A stretch of 31,861 nucleotides of DNA from CAMPJM01 sp964440915 (lineage in GTDB: Bacteria > Bacteroidota > Bacteroidia > Cytophagales > Cyclobacteriaceae). Positions within the stretch are counted from its first letter, which is position 1. Each line of letters starts with the position of its first letter. This document shows positions 8,205 through 17,211 of the stretch, in pieces. Position numbers and translations under genes: made by a program. A model generated the notes under the pieces. It had not been told where the DNA came from. It did not search any database and saw nothing but the letters and a program-made list of their open reading frames with translations. The DNA is taken from contig CAYTTV010000042.1 of assembly GCA_964440915.1 (NCBI GenBank), positions 1 to 31,861 of the forward strand, in the 5' to 3' direction.

Positions 8205-11200
8205 TTATTCTTTCCATAACTTTATTTTTTGACGGCCCAGTGTTGAAACCAGTTGTAGTATGTAAAGTCCCTTGGGCAGCTCTGCAAAAATCAAATTCAA
8301 CTCAGCTTCAAGTTGGCTAGGAGTGATAGGTCGGCTGTTTTCATGAGTGAGCACTCCCGATGAGTTATATACGATACAATGTTCAATGATTGGGACATTT
8401 TGTGGGTCAAGTGTATAAACGGCAAGCTGTGCACCTTTTAAAATAGGGTTGGGAGCAATGTTGATAGAGACTGAGTTTGTATGTATTGGAAGAAAGCGAA
8501 TAGGGGAGAAAGTTGCTTTTCCATTAAGATCCAATTGCTTTAGTCGATAGTAGGCATTAGCAAAAATATCCCTGTCTTCAAACTGATATTCTTGAAGCCC
8601 TGTAGAAATCCCTTGTCCATTCACAAAACCAATCGGATAGAAAGTTTTCCCATCTAAAGATTTTTCAATTTCAAAACCCCTATTGTTGCGCTCTGATCCG
8701 GTAGCCCATAGTAGCAGGGCATTGTTATTTTTCAATTTTACTGTAAATGATAGTAAGTCGATGGGCAATGGATTATGGGCATCGGCAATGGTAAACTGCG
8801 TAAACTCATCTGTGACAACGGTGATTGCCCTATCTTTGCCCTCCGCAAAATCACCCAAAGCAACCCATTCGCCTGACGTTGTCTTTTTCCATACTTTCAT
8901 ATTGCTCAGGTCCATATCTTCATCTTCTCCTTCCTTCCAGTAGAAAGTAAGTGCTCTAGGGCTATTGAGTGGAGACTGCGCAAGGATCTCCCAATTCCTT
9001 TGAATACTTTTATTGCCATCGTGTTCTATTGTTGCATCTTCTCCAGACCTTCTAATTACCTCAATTAGGCCTAGATTGTCTTCTCCTGCTCCTATAAGTA
9101 GCTCTGCGGTTTCAATTAGCGCTTCCTCTTTACCCACTTCCAAAATGGATTTTACATTGCCTAAAATTTGTGCTGAAGATGCGATTTGGATATCTGGGCT
9201 ATTGGAATAGTCAAAAGTCAACAGGTGCTCCTGCGTTTGTACAATGCCTTCTGAAAAGTTGAACTTTGCACCTGTATTAAGATCGCTATGTAGAATCAAG
9301 CTGGCTTGAGGTTTTGCAATTTTAATATTCTGAAGGCTGAGACCATCTGATCTATTGCTCACTATATGTTGATCATGCGCTCCATCAAACAGCACCATAT
9401 TTTCAAAGTCGGCTTCCCCATGCACAATCAAGTGCCCTTTTACGTTCAGAATGGAGTTTGAAGCGCTTGAAAACGAAAGTTTGGCATTATTATCAATCAG
9501 TAGCGTATCTAAAACCGTGATATCGCTTCCTCCGGATACTTGGTACGTAGGGGTGTAGGATGAAGATGTCAGCACAAGACTTTGAAAGGTGCGACCAGCA
9601 AGGGAGATAATGTGAGTAGAGTTAACAGGAACATTGAAAATGATTTTCCCTGGAATATGCCCATCAGTGGCTGCTATGCTATTAAGTATGGCTGCATGTT
9701 GGGAACTAGTGTTATGTACATAGGTGCCATTAGGTGCTAAGGTAACTTTTCCATTAGATAAGGTGAGCGTACTACCGTTGATCAATGTTCCCCCATTGCC
9801 AATCATTAAAGCCTCATCCTGGTCCAATAGTGTAAGATCGTCCATCAGCTTTACAGTGATGGACAGATCGAGCAGCGGTGAAATTTTCAGACTGTTCAAA
9901 TCAATAGGGCTAAAGCCCATAGGGAAAACAACCTCATAAGATTTAGACACATAATCATTGTTCAGGATAACATCGTGGTAAAGTAGGGGCGCACCTTCTG
10001 GCTCCCAGTTTCCTGCATCGGAAAACAAGTTGCTGCCAGCATTGCCCGTCCACAGCTTTATATTGTCATCAGGCGTAGCTTCTAGCGCAACACCTGATGA
10101 CCAGTAATGTGCTCCTGACGGGCTGATGTATTGTACGAAGATTTTGAAGTGATATTGGCTTAAATTTTCTAGGGCTTGTATTGTTGTTTTCTGCTCTTTT
10201 CCTCTATACACTACATAAGTGTTATGGTCAACTTCTTCACCATGCCCATACTGTGTATTAGCATGATAGGTGCCTTGGGTCGGCGTGAAGTCAATATTGC
10301 TTTCGGAAGCTATGATCATGACCTCTTTCCACCAATCTTGATTGCCTTTGGGGTTTTCCCATTCCAGCCGTACTCGTTCGTATAGGGGAGTAGCAGCAAA
10401 ATTTATGATGTTGGCTACTTCAGGCGTAACAATAATCTCTTCGGAAGGGCCAGAAAAGAGATCATTACTTGTTCCACTTATGATCTTGGCAGTATAGGCT
10501 ACAAAATGGTAAGCTGTGCCTGCTTCTAAGCCCGTTATCATGACAATACCATGCGCATCGGTATCTCTTCGGGCCACTGTATAGCCGTTTTCGGTAGGGG
10601 TGCCTTGGCCATATACATTGCTTCCTCCTCCAAATGAGGAGAAGTCTTTGTTGTCAAGGTCAACCAAGTTAGGCCCTGCTTTACTGGCAAACAGCAGCAC
10701 GCCATCCCAATCTTCCTGATGTACGCCAATAGGTTTCGACCAGGAGATCTCTACTTTATCGGGCGCTGTTCTTTCCATCTTTAGGTCCGTTACAGGTTCT
10801 GGGCCATCTATGACTTTCAATTGCTGATGATTGTTAGGGGATCCAAACGTGCTTGGTGCTGCGTCTTCCCAGGTGAATGTCTTGTAGCGATTGCCAATGC
10901 CCGAAAGCTGTAAAGAATGGCCAATCGGTGTTTGGTTACTTTCTGATACACCTATATCATCGGAAGTGATGCCTTGAGCCACGCCTTCTGTAGCGGTCAT
11001 GGTGCCTTCATAGCTTAGGAACTGTAATAATACATTGGAGTAAGACAAGGCTATCCCTTCAAGGTCGTTCTGGAGATTGGCATATATAGTGTAGAAAGTA
11101 AAACCATTCACCGTTTCTCCTGCTTCTGCTTTTGATAGGTCATAGGAATTGTATGGTTGGCCATTGCTTCCATTATAAAAAGTCACGATAAAGTCATTAA

Positions 11201-11396
11201 TTTCGAAAGCATTAGCATCTTCAATTACAATTTCAACCCCTTCCATAATGTCAGTTCCGGCATTGTCATAATGTATTTCGTTGATCCATGCATTGGGCAC
11301 TTGGGCTTGAAGATGAGTAAGAGAAAATAGCAGTGAGAAAAATAGGCCGCATAGGAAAGTCCTTGACTTCCTGCAGGAGCTGGTTGTTTTTATCAT
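8205..11396 (-). CDS. Secreted T9SS cargo: lamin-tail-like and fibronectin type III protein
   Basis: This 1063-residue protein begins with a signal peptide (hydrophobic run about residues 12-28, cleavage near HLQA/QVP at 31). Residues about 34-190 begin WINEIHYDNAGTD and look like a lamin-tail domain. Two fibronectin type III-like units follow at about 195-325 (PVTDLKMERTAPDKVEISW) and 330-440. A long beta-rich middle opens with GNAGSNLFSDAGNWEPEGAP near residue 450. Next is the LLLWATGSERNNRGFEIEKS module that commonly precedes T9SS tails. Residues 977-1063 are a type A sorting domain (INIAPNP at the start, LPKGLYILQL near the end). It should therefore cross the outer membrane through the T9SS and be anchored or released there. 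No enzymatic domain was seen, so adhesion or matrix binding is inferred. Confidence 0.88.
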   Translation of the reverse strand: MIKTTSSCRKSRTFLCGLFFSLLFSLTHLQAQVPNAWINEIHYDNAGTDIMEGVEIVIEDANAFEINDFIVTFYNGSNGQPYNSYDLSKAEAGETVNGFTFYTIYANLQNDLEGIALSYSNVLLQFLSYEGTMTATEGVAQGITSDDIGVSESNQTPIGHSLQLSGIGNRYKTFTWEDAAPSTFGSPNNHQQLKVIDGPEPVTDLKMERTAPDKVEISWSKPIGVHQEDWDGVLLFASKAGPNLVDLDNKDFSSFGGGSNVYGQGTPTENGYTVARRDTDAHGIVMITGLEAGTAYHFVAYTAKIISGTSNDLFSGPSEEIIVTPEVANIINFAATPLYERVRLEWENPKGNQDWWKEVMIIASESNIDFTPTQGTYHANTQYGHGEEVDHNTYVVYRGKEQKTTIQALENLSQYHFKIFVQYISPSGAHYWSSGVALEATPDDNIKLWTGNAGSNLFSDAGNWEPEGAPLLYHDVILNNDYVSKSYEVVFPMGFSPIDLNSLKISPLLDLSITVKLMDDLTLLDQDEALMIGNGGTLINGSTLTLSNGKVTLAPNGTYVHNTSSQHAAILNSIAATDGHIPGKIIFNVPVNSTHIISLAGRTFQSLVLTSSSYTPTYQVSGGSDITVLDTLLIDNNAKLSFSSASNSILNVKGHLIVHGEADFENMVLFDGAHDQHIVSNRSDGLSLQNIKIAKPQASLILHSDLNTGAKFNFSEGIVQTQEHLLTFDYSNSPDIQIASSAQILGNVKSILEVGKEEALIETAELLIGAGEDNLGLIEVIRRSGEDATIEHDGNKSIQRNWEILAQSPLNSPRALTFYWKEGEDEDMDLSNMKVWKKTTSGEWVALGDFAEGKDRAITVVTDEFTQFTIADAHNPLPIDLLSFTVKLKNNNALLLWATGSERNNRGFEIEKSLDGKTFYPIGFVNGQGISTGLQEYQFEDRDIFANAYYRLKQLDLNGKATFSPIRFLPIHTNSVSINIAPNPILKGAQLAVYTLDPQNVPIIEHCIVYNSSGVLTHENSRPITPSQLEAELNLIFAELPKGLYILQLVSTLGRQKIKLWKE

Positions 11397-11592
11397 GATA
11401 GCTGTTAAAAAATGTTGAAAGAATAAATCTAGAAGGTTTCTTTATTTTATACAAGCTTTAGAATGACAATTTTATTAACATATTGCTGATTATTAGCGAG
11501 TTGAAAAGAAAGCGGATTGATGTCAATATTATATGGCTGGATTTTTTACCTTTATATAGAAAAATCGTTTGATCAGATTAAACAGAAAAATT
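11397..11592. promoter_or_regulatory. Divergent AT-rich promoter region
   Basis: This 196-bp gap separates the minus-strand T9SS-cargo gene from the plus-strand lipoprotein gene and must hold both promoters. It is strongly AT-rich and ends in GTTTGATCA at 11567-11575, which shares nine bases with the palindrome at 8174. No perfect TAnnTTTG box was identified on either strand. Confidence 0.3.
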
Positions 11593-12129
11593 ATGAAAGC
11601 TATAGGATTATTGATGACGGTTCTTCTCCTCGCAGCTCTAGTAGCTTGTAATGGCAAACAAGAAAATGCTAATAAGGAAAGCCAACATTCACAGGATAAT
11701 AGGGTAGGACAGGAGGATAATGTAAGGGAAATGACTGGTTTTGGAGAAAAGATCAATAAGGAAGGTGCCGTGCCATTACATACTTTATCCGCTTTAATGG
11801 TCAAGCAAGATTCACTCAATATAAAGCTGACAGGGGAGATTGTGGAAGTTTGCCGCAAGAAGGGTTGTTGGATGGTGATGGATTTGGGTGATGGCCATCT
11901 CATGAGGGTAACGTTCCGAGACTACATGTTTTTTGTGCCTCAGGATATTGTTGGCCGACAGGCAGTAGTGAGTGGTACCGCCAAAAAGGAAACAACTTCA
12001 GTGGATAGGCTAAGACATTATGCGGAAGATGCAGGCAAGTCTCCAGAAGAAGTAGAGGCTATTCAATCACCCAAAGAAGAGGTAGTTTTCATCGCCGATG
12101 GCGTTCTCCTTGAGCAAAAGGAAATTTAG
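11593..12129 (+). CDS. DUF4920-family lipoprotein
   Basis: I place the start at ATG 11593 rather than the upstream in-frame ATG at 11569, because MKAIGLLMTVLLLAALVAC is a standard lipoprotein signal. The lipobox LVAC puts the lipidated cysteine at residue 19. The mature protein is about 160 residues. It has a low-complexity polar linker, then a compact domain with LTGEIVEVCRKKGCWMVMDL, a cysteine-containing signature typical of DUF4920 proteins of Bacteroidota. The function of the family is not established. The CRKKGCW motif could bind metal or form a disulfide, but that is inference. It should sit in the periplasm or outer membrane. It is convergent with the next gene across 28 bp. Confidence 0.85.
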   Translation: MKAIGLLMTVLLLAALVACNGKQENANKESQHSQDNRVGQEDNVREMTGFGEKINKEGAVPLHTLSALMVKQDSLNIKLTGEIVEVCRKKGCWMVMDLGDGHLMRVTFRDYMFFVPQDIVGRQAVVSGTAKKETTSVDRLRHYAEDAGKSPEEVEAIQSPKEEVVFIADGVLLEQKEI

Positions 12130-12157
12130 GGTGATTCAATGGGTGGAGGATGAGCTC

Positions 12158-13294
12158 TTATACAGGCTTTCTGCAATTTTCCTTCACCACTTCGTATTCG
12201 ATCAATAAGGCCATGTAGTACGCCTCACAGGTATGTTTCAAATGAAATGCGGCCAATGGTGCTAATTTTCTAGCAACTGGATTTTCGAAAGCGGTAAGTA
12301 AACCACCATTGAAAAAGTAATGGTGCTTATAAGGAAGCGGTAATGTATAAGAAATTTCCGGGCATTTACCATTCAGCTTGCCCAATGCGATCGCCAACAG
12401 AATATTATCCAAGATGGGTTGTTCTTTTTGCAGATGATCCTTTATCTGCCTTATTAATTTTTCCTTGAGATCGGCTAGCCCAACTATTTCAAAAGTGCCT
12501 ATAAGCCTGCTGATATGATAAAAAATCAGAGCGGTTCGAGGATAAGAAGGAGCCACCCGAAAAGGCGTTTTGATGTGTTCGTCCGAAAGGATAACAGACC
12601 TCAAATAATGCACCGTATCTTCATCGTTTTCATTCTTGGGAATTTCAAAATGGTTTAAGCAATAAAGAAGATTACACAAAACGCAAAAATCAAATTCTAT
12701 GTACATGTTTTTGCCAAACCATGTAGAATATGCCCTGAGTTTTTTGTAATGATTAAAGGTGTTCCGGATGGGCTTTTTGCTCAAGTTGGCGTGTTCGGAC
12801 AATTTGCTTTTCAGCCATAAGGCATCTTCCCGAGTATGAGGTGTGGTCATGTAGATGAGCGCAGTGTCATCAATGTCATCAGGAAGTTCCAAAAATTTCA
12901 GCTTGTTCAATATCTTCCCATGAGGAAAATGTGCATTCGGCCTGGTTTGCCAAAAGTTATACGTAAGCAAGCCTTTTCTGCTACGGTACAAAGGATAGCA
13001 AGCAATGCCCTTCTGGGTTATATCCATGATCCTTTGTTTTTGCTCTGAAGAACAATATGGGGCTACATTGCGCAGCGTAAACAGAATCAAAGCAGTAAAA
13101 AAAACATTGCTATCCTGGCGGCGATAAGGTAGAAAGGTATGGTATCGTTGAGATGGGAATAGGCCTTTAGGGTAAATGTCATTGCCAGCAGATTGTAATT
13201 CCTCTATTCGTTGTAGCAAGATATTGACCTGCTTATTGACGTGTAATCGTTTGTCATTAAGGTTATTATCAAATGGAGGGGCTGCTGAAGACAT
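12158..13294 (-). CDS. Uncharacterised helical protein with a DIDDTA motif
   Basis: I do not recognise a named family for this 378-residue protein. It has no signal peptide or membrane segment and appears mostly alpha-helical, with many short amphipathic stretches. The striking feature is LPDDIDDTALIYM at residues 138-149: DIDD at 140-143 followed by TA matches the DxDDTA acid motif of class II terpene cyclases such as squalene-hopene cyclase. It sits after a conserved-looking NFWQTRPNAHFPHGK segment (113-127). The protein is far shorter than squalene-hopene cyclases, and no QW repeats were seen. A single alpha/alpha-barrel domain related to the prenyltransferase/cyclase fold is possible, but the activity is unproven. 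It is divergent from lon and shares a 306-bp gap with it. Confidence 0.7.
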   Translation of the reverse strand: MSSAAPPFDNNLNDKRLHVNKQVNILLQRIEELQSAGNDIYPKGLFPSQRYHTFLPYRRQDSNVFFTALILFTLRNVAPYCSSEQKQRIMDITQKGIACYPLYRSRKGLLTYNFWQTRPNAHFPHGKILNKLKFLELPDDIDDTALIYMTTPHTREDALWLKSKLSEHANLSKKPIRNTFNHYKKLRAYSTWFGKNMYIEFDFCVLCNLLYCLNHFEIPKNENDEDTVHYLRSVILSDEHIKTPFRVAPSYPRTALIFYHISRLIGTFEIVGLADLKEKLIRQIKDHLQKEQPILDNILLAIALGKLNGKCPEISYTLPLPYKHHYFFNGGLLTAFENPVARKLAPLAAFHLKHTCEAYYMALLIEYEVVKENCRKPV

Positions 13295-13462
13295 TTTTTC
13301 TACAGATTAAAAATTTCGAGGTTCGCTACAATATAACTTAAGCCATGACAAAACAGGTGTTAAGCTAGCTATTCCCTAATTTTTTTCTAAATTTTGAGCT
13401 TAATTTTTATTAATAGTTTTATGCTGGCAATAGAGATACATATGCTTTAAACAATTGCCACA

Positions 13463-13476
13463 ATCAATGCATTGAT
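13463..13476. promoter_or_regulatory. 14-bp perfect palindrome, possible operator of lon
   Basis: ATCAATGCATTGAT is a perfect inverted repeat centred at 13469.5. It ends 8 bases before the candidate -7 box of the lon promoter, in the zone where the -33 element would lie. A dimeric repressor bound here would be well placed to block transcription. No regulator can be named from the sequence. Confidence 0.4.
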
Positions 13477-13484
13477 AGAATACT

Positions 13485-13492
13485 TATGTTTG
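13485..13492 (+). promoter_or_regulatory. Candidate -7 promoter box for lon
   Basis: TATGTTTG fits the Bacteroidota TAnnTTTG consensus exactly. Transcription would begin near 13498-13500, giving a leader of about 100 bases before the lon ATG at 13601. A TTG at 13455-13457 is too far upstream for a normal -33 element, so only half of the promoter is supported. Confidence 0.45.
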
Positions 13493-13600
13493 CATGGCTT
13501 TTGGCACAGGTATTGCAAACTATACGGCAGCCAAAATAGCAATGGATTTTAACAATCTTATGCCAAACTGACATACAGAGGGGAATACAACCATAAAAAT

Positions 13601-16096
13601 ATGAATCATAACAAGAGCAATCCTTTTAATTCTTTTATACTTACCGATATTTCAGATGATGAATCTGGGGAACTCATCCAGCTTATAGCAACAGAAGAAG
13701 ACGAAGATCTAGAGAAATCTGGTTTGCCTGGGGAATTGCCCATATTGCCTATCAAAAACACCGTGCTTTTTCCAGGAGTTGTGATACCTATCACCGTAGG
13801 AAGGCATAAATCTGTTAAACTGGTGCGGAAGGCATACAAAGGCGACAGAATTATAGGCGTTATAGCCCAAAAGAAAGATTCGGCAGAAGAACCTATGCCG
13901 GAAGATATCTATAAAATTGGAACGGTAGCCAAAATTATTAAGATGTTGGTGCTTCCTGACGGGAACACAACCATTATTATCCAAGGGAAAAACAGGTTTG
14001 AGGCAGAGGAGTTTGTGCAAGAGGATCCATTTATGATGGCCAAGTATAAGCTTATCAAAGAGAGGTTCCCAGATAGGAATAAAAAAGAAACCAAAGCCGT
14101 GGTTCAGTCATTGAAAGATACTGCTTCCAAAATACTGAGACTCAATCCAGAAATTCCTCAAGAGGCACAAATAGCACTTGATAATATAGAAAGTCCGAGT
14201 TTCCTAACACACTTTCTTTCTTCCAATATCAGTGCAGATGTAGAGGATAAGCAAAAGCTACTCGAAATAAATGACGGGATGAAGCGTGCTACCTTGCTAT
14301 TGGAATTTATGTTGAAAGATGTGAAGGTGTTGGAGCTTAAACATGAAATCCAAAGTAAAGTCAATATTGACATTGACCAACAGCAGCGGGATTATTATCT
14401 AAGACAGCAGATAAAAGTGCTTCAGGATGAATTGGGTTTCGATGGACCCGATCAGGATTTGGAGCGGCTGAGGGCGAAGGGCGAAAAGAAGAAATGGCCA
14501 GTAGAGGTAAAAAATCATTTCAATAAGGAGCTGGAGAAAGTGTCCAGGTTAAACCCTGCTGCTGCGGAATATCCTGTATCCATGAATTATGTCGAGTTTC
14601 TGATCGACTTGCCTTGGGAAGATTATACCAAAGATAGTTTTGATCTTAATAGGGCGAGAAAAGTCCTTGACAAGGACCATTATGGTCTTAACAAAGTAAA
14701 AGAAAGAATCATAGAGTATTTGGCAGTATTAAAGCTCAAACAAGATATGAAAGGGCCTATCTTATGTTTATATGGCCCTCCAGGTGTAGGAAAAACTTCA
14801 TTGGGTAGATCTATCGCTAAGGCACTGAAAAGAAAATATGTCAGAATGTCACTGGGCGGGGTTCATGATGAAGCAGAGATTCGCGGCCATAGAAAAACCT
14901 ATGTTGGGGCACTGCCTGGCAAAATCATACAAAATATAAAAAAGGCAAAGTCATCGAATCCCGTATTTATACTAGACGAAATAGACAAAGTGAACGCCGA
15001 CTTCCGAGGAGATCCTTCTTCTGCACTGTTGGAGGTGTTGGACCCCGAGCAGAACAGCACTTTTATGGACAACTATCTGGAAGTGGAGTACGATTTGTCA
15101 AAAATACTGTTCGTTGCCACAGCAAACTCTTTGGACAGCATACACCCTGCATTGCGAGATAGAATGGAGATCATCGAGATCAGTGGTTATACAATGGAAG
15201 AGAAGCTTCAGATTGCCACAAAGCACCTTATTCCCAAACAAAAGAAGGAACACGGCCTTAAATCAAAGGATGTTACCTTTAGAAAGAATGCCATCGTAAA
15301 GGTGATTGAAGACTATACAAGAGAGTCGGGTGTTCGAAACCTGGAAAGGAAAATTGGGACATTAGTACGAAATGTGGCCAAATCAATAGCCCTGGAGGAG
15401 GAGCATAACAACGTAATAGGAGTAAAAGATGTGGTGAGAATATTGGGTGCCGAAGTGTTCGATAAGGAATTTTATCAGGACAATAATGCACCTGGGGTAG
15501 TAACAGGACTGGCTTGGACGCAGGTAGGCGGAGAAATATTATTTATTGAGTCTAGCCTGAGCAGAGGAAGAGGCAAGTTGACTTTATCGGGTCAACTGGG
15601 GGATGTAATGAAGGAATCGGCTATGACAGCACTGTCCTATCTCAGGTCCAATGCGCATAAGCTTGACATACATTATAAGGTTTTTGACAATTACGATCTT
15701 CATGTGCACGTGCCTGCTGGTGCAGTGCCAAAAGATGGCCCGTCGGCAGGAATTACCATGCTCACTTCATTGGCTTCTGTTTTTACACAGCGAAAAGTTA
15801 AAGATAAATTGGCCATGACAGGCGAAATCACCCTTCGAGGGAAAGTATTGCCTGTCGGAGGCATTAAGGAGAAAATATTGGCTGCGAAAAGGGCTGGTAT
15901 AGAAGAAGTGATCCTTTGCAAAAAGAACAGAAAAGATATTGAAGAGATAGACGATCATTATATCAAGGGGCTAACCATCCATTACGTAGAAACGGTAGCA
16001 GAAGTGTTGTCATTGGCGCTATTGGACGAAAAAGTAGAGGATCCGTTGGAGTTCGTGATTGAAGAAGACAGTAGTAAAAGTAAAGGCAATAGTTAG
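13601..16096 (+). CDS. lon: ATP-dependent protease Lon
   Basis: Lon is a cytoplasmic AAA+ serine protease that degrades misfolded and regulatory proteins. The 831-residue protein has all expected parts. An acidic N-terminal extension (residues 1-40) is followed by the LAN substrate-binding domain opening LPILPIKNTVLFPGVVIPI. A coiled-coil and helical region (about 190-340) contains RDYYLRQQIKVLQDELG. The AAA+ module has Walker A GPPGVGKT at 392-399 and Walker B VFILDEIDK. The C-terminal protease domain has catalytic Ser715 in KDGPSAG and Lys758 in GGIKEK. It is the first gene of a likely lon-porQ-hslU unit, with 72 bp to the next gene. A -7 box and a palindrome upstream suggest regulated expression. 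Confidence 0.97.
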   Translation: MNHNKSNPFNSFILTDISDDESGELIQLIATEEDEDLEKSGLPGELPILPIKNTVLFPGVVIPITVGRHKSVKLVRKAYKGDRIIGVIAQKKDSAEEPMPEDIYKIGTVAKIIKMLVLPDGNTTIIIQGKNRFEAEEFVQEDPFMMAKYKLIKERFPDRNKKETKAVVQSLKDTASKILRLNPEIPQEAQIALDNIESPSFLTHFLSSNISADVEDKQKLLEINDGMKRATLLLEFMLKDVKVLELKHEIQSKVNIDIDQQQRDYYLRQQIKVLQDELGFDGPDQDLERLRAKGEKKKWPVEVKNHFNKELEKVSRLNPAAAEYPVSMNYVEFLIDLPWEDYTKDSFDLNRARKVLDKDHYGLNKVKERIIEYLAVLKLKQDMKGPILCLYGPPGVGKTSLGRSIAKALKRKYVRMSLGGVHDEAEIRGHRKTYVGALPGKIIQNIKKAKSSNPVFILDEIDKVNADFRGDPSSALLEVLDPEQNSTFMDNYLEVEYDLSKILFVATANSLDSIHPALRDRMEIIEISGYTMEEKLQIATKHLIPKQKKEHGLKSKDVTFRKNAIVKVIEDYTRESGVRNLERKIGTLVRNVAKSIALEEEHNNVIGVKDVVRILGAEVFDKEFYQDNNAPGVVTGLAWTQVGGEILFIESSLSRGRGKLTLSGQLGDVMKESAMTALSYLRSNAHKLDIHYKVFDNYDLHVHVPAGAVPKDGPSAGITMLTSLASVFTQRKVKDKLAMTGEITLRGKVLPVGGIKEKILAAKRAGIEEVILCKKNRKDIEEIDDHYIKGLTIHYVETVAEVLSLALLDEKVEDPLEFVIEEDSSKSKGNS

Positions 16097-16168
16097 GGCA
16101 TTAGAGAAACACGTACATTGAGAATAAATATACAGTCCATCTTCTATTCATGCTAAAATGCTGACAAG

Positions 16169-17191
16169 TTGAAGCTGACCCTCCATACAATAATATGCTT
16201 GATTACAGCTTGGCTAGGAATCGTTCATGTGGGGTACAGTCAGGTGGGCGGAAGGCAAGGTTTTGGATTTCTGCAGATTCCTGCAACTGCCAAGGCCGCT
16301 GCTTTGGGAGGAGTAATCGTAACCTCGATGGATGAAGATGTGAACATGTTTTTATCTAATCCGGCCCTACTCTCGGAAAAGACGCATTTGCATGCTTCGA
16401 TCAATTACCAAGCTTATTTAGCGGATATGAGCTATTCCTCCCTGGCTATTGTGCATCGTTGGGAAAAGGCCGGCACATGGGGGTTTGGCTTGCAGTATAT
16501 GAATTATGGTTCATTTGTAGGTTATGATGAAGCAGGCAATGAAGCAACAGATTTTGGGGCGCGTGATTATGCACTCACCATTGGGCGCATACATGAGGTT
16601 GGGTCATTTACCATAGGAGGCAACTTGAAGTTGGCCCAATCTTCTATCGCTAGTTATGTGTCTACGGCGTTGTTGCTAGATATAGGGGGTGTTTATAGGC
16701 ACCCTGAAAAGGAGTTTATGGTAGGGCTTATGGTGAAAAACTTAGGGGTAGCAGTGCGTGATTATCATGAACAAAGTAATACCAGCCTTCCATTGGATGT
16801 CCAAGCAGGGGCGTCTTTTAAACCCGAACACATGCCAATGAGGTTTACCTTTACACTGTACAACTTGGCCAAAGACAACATCGCTTATTTTGATCCTGAA
16901 TGGAATAATAACCAAGATGCGCCAGGTTTCGTTGACAAGATGTTTAGGCATATGACCATAGGGGCAGAGGTCCTGGTCAGTAAAAACGTAAATCTAAGAG
17001 CAGGTTATAATCACCTGGTCCGCAAGGAGCTGAAGTTGGAGGAGACATCTGGTGCGGCCGGCTTTTCTTTGGGTTTTTTGGTGAAGGTAAAAGCCTTCGA
17101 ACTAGCCTATGCCAAGCGGTTTTACCATGTGGCAGGAGGAACGGACAGTTTTACATTCACCAGCGATTTGAGTAGGATTATTAAGAATTGA
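16169..17191 (+). CDS. porQ: Type IX secretion system protein PorQ
   Basis: PorQ is a beta-barrel outer-membrane protein of the T9SS attachment complex (PorU-PorV-PorQ-PorZ), which processes and anchors cargo bearing C-terminal sorting domains. The 340-residue protein has a signal peptide (MKLTLHTIICLITAWLG, cleavage near GYS/QVGG). It opens with the family signature GFGFLQIPATAKAAALGG, followed by SNPALL, typical of the PorV/PorQ FadL-like barrel group. Alternating amphipathic strands run to the end. The start must be TTG 16169: an in-frame stop lies 15 bases upstream and no ATG or GTG precedes the signal peptide. It sits 72 bp after lon and only 20 bp before hslU, so co-transcription is likely. 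The T9SS-cargo genes in this window are its expected clients. Confidence 0.9.
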   Translation: MKLTLHTIICLITAWLGIVHVGYSQVGGRQGFGFLQIPATAKAAALGGVIVTSMDEDVNMFLSNPALLSEKTHLHASINYQAYLADMSYSSLAIVHRWEKAGTWGFGLQYMNYGSFVGYDEAGNEATDFGARDYALTIGRIHEVGSFTIGGNLKLAQSSIASYVSTALLLDIGGVYRHPEKEFMVGLMVKNLGVAVRDYHEQSNTSLPLDVQAGASFKPEHMPMRFTFTLYNLAKDNIAYFDPEWNNNQDAPGFVDKMFRHMTIGAEVLVSKNVNLRAGYNHLVRKELKLEETSGAAGFSLGFLVKVKAFELAYAKRFYHVAGGTDSFTFTSDLSRIIKN

Positions 17192-17211
17192 TAAAATAGA
17201 AGGTACAATAC

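Larger units (their letters stand above)
13295..13600. promoter_or_regulatory. Divergent regulatory gap upstream of lon
   Basis: This 306-bp AT-rich gap separates the minus-strand DIDDTA gene from lon. It holds a perfect 14-bp palindrome at 13463-13476 and a TATGTTTG box at 13485-13492, described separately. The rest shows nothing I can name. Confidence 0.5.

Noticed and set aside
11529..11903. A 124-codon minus-strand reading frame over the DUF4920 gene
   Set aside because: It overlaps a lipoprotein gene with a clear lipobox and family signature on the other strand, and its own sequence has no coherent features.
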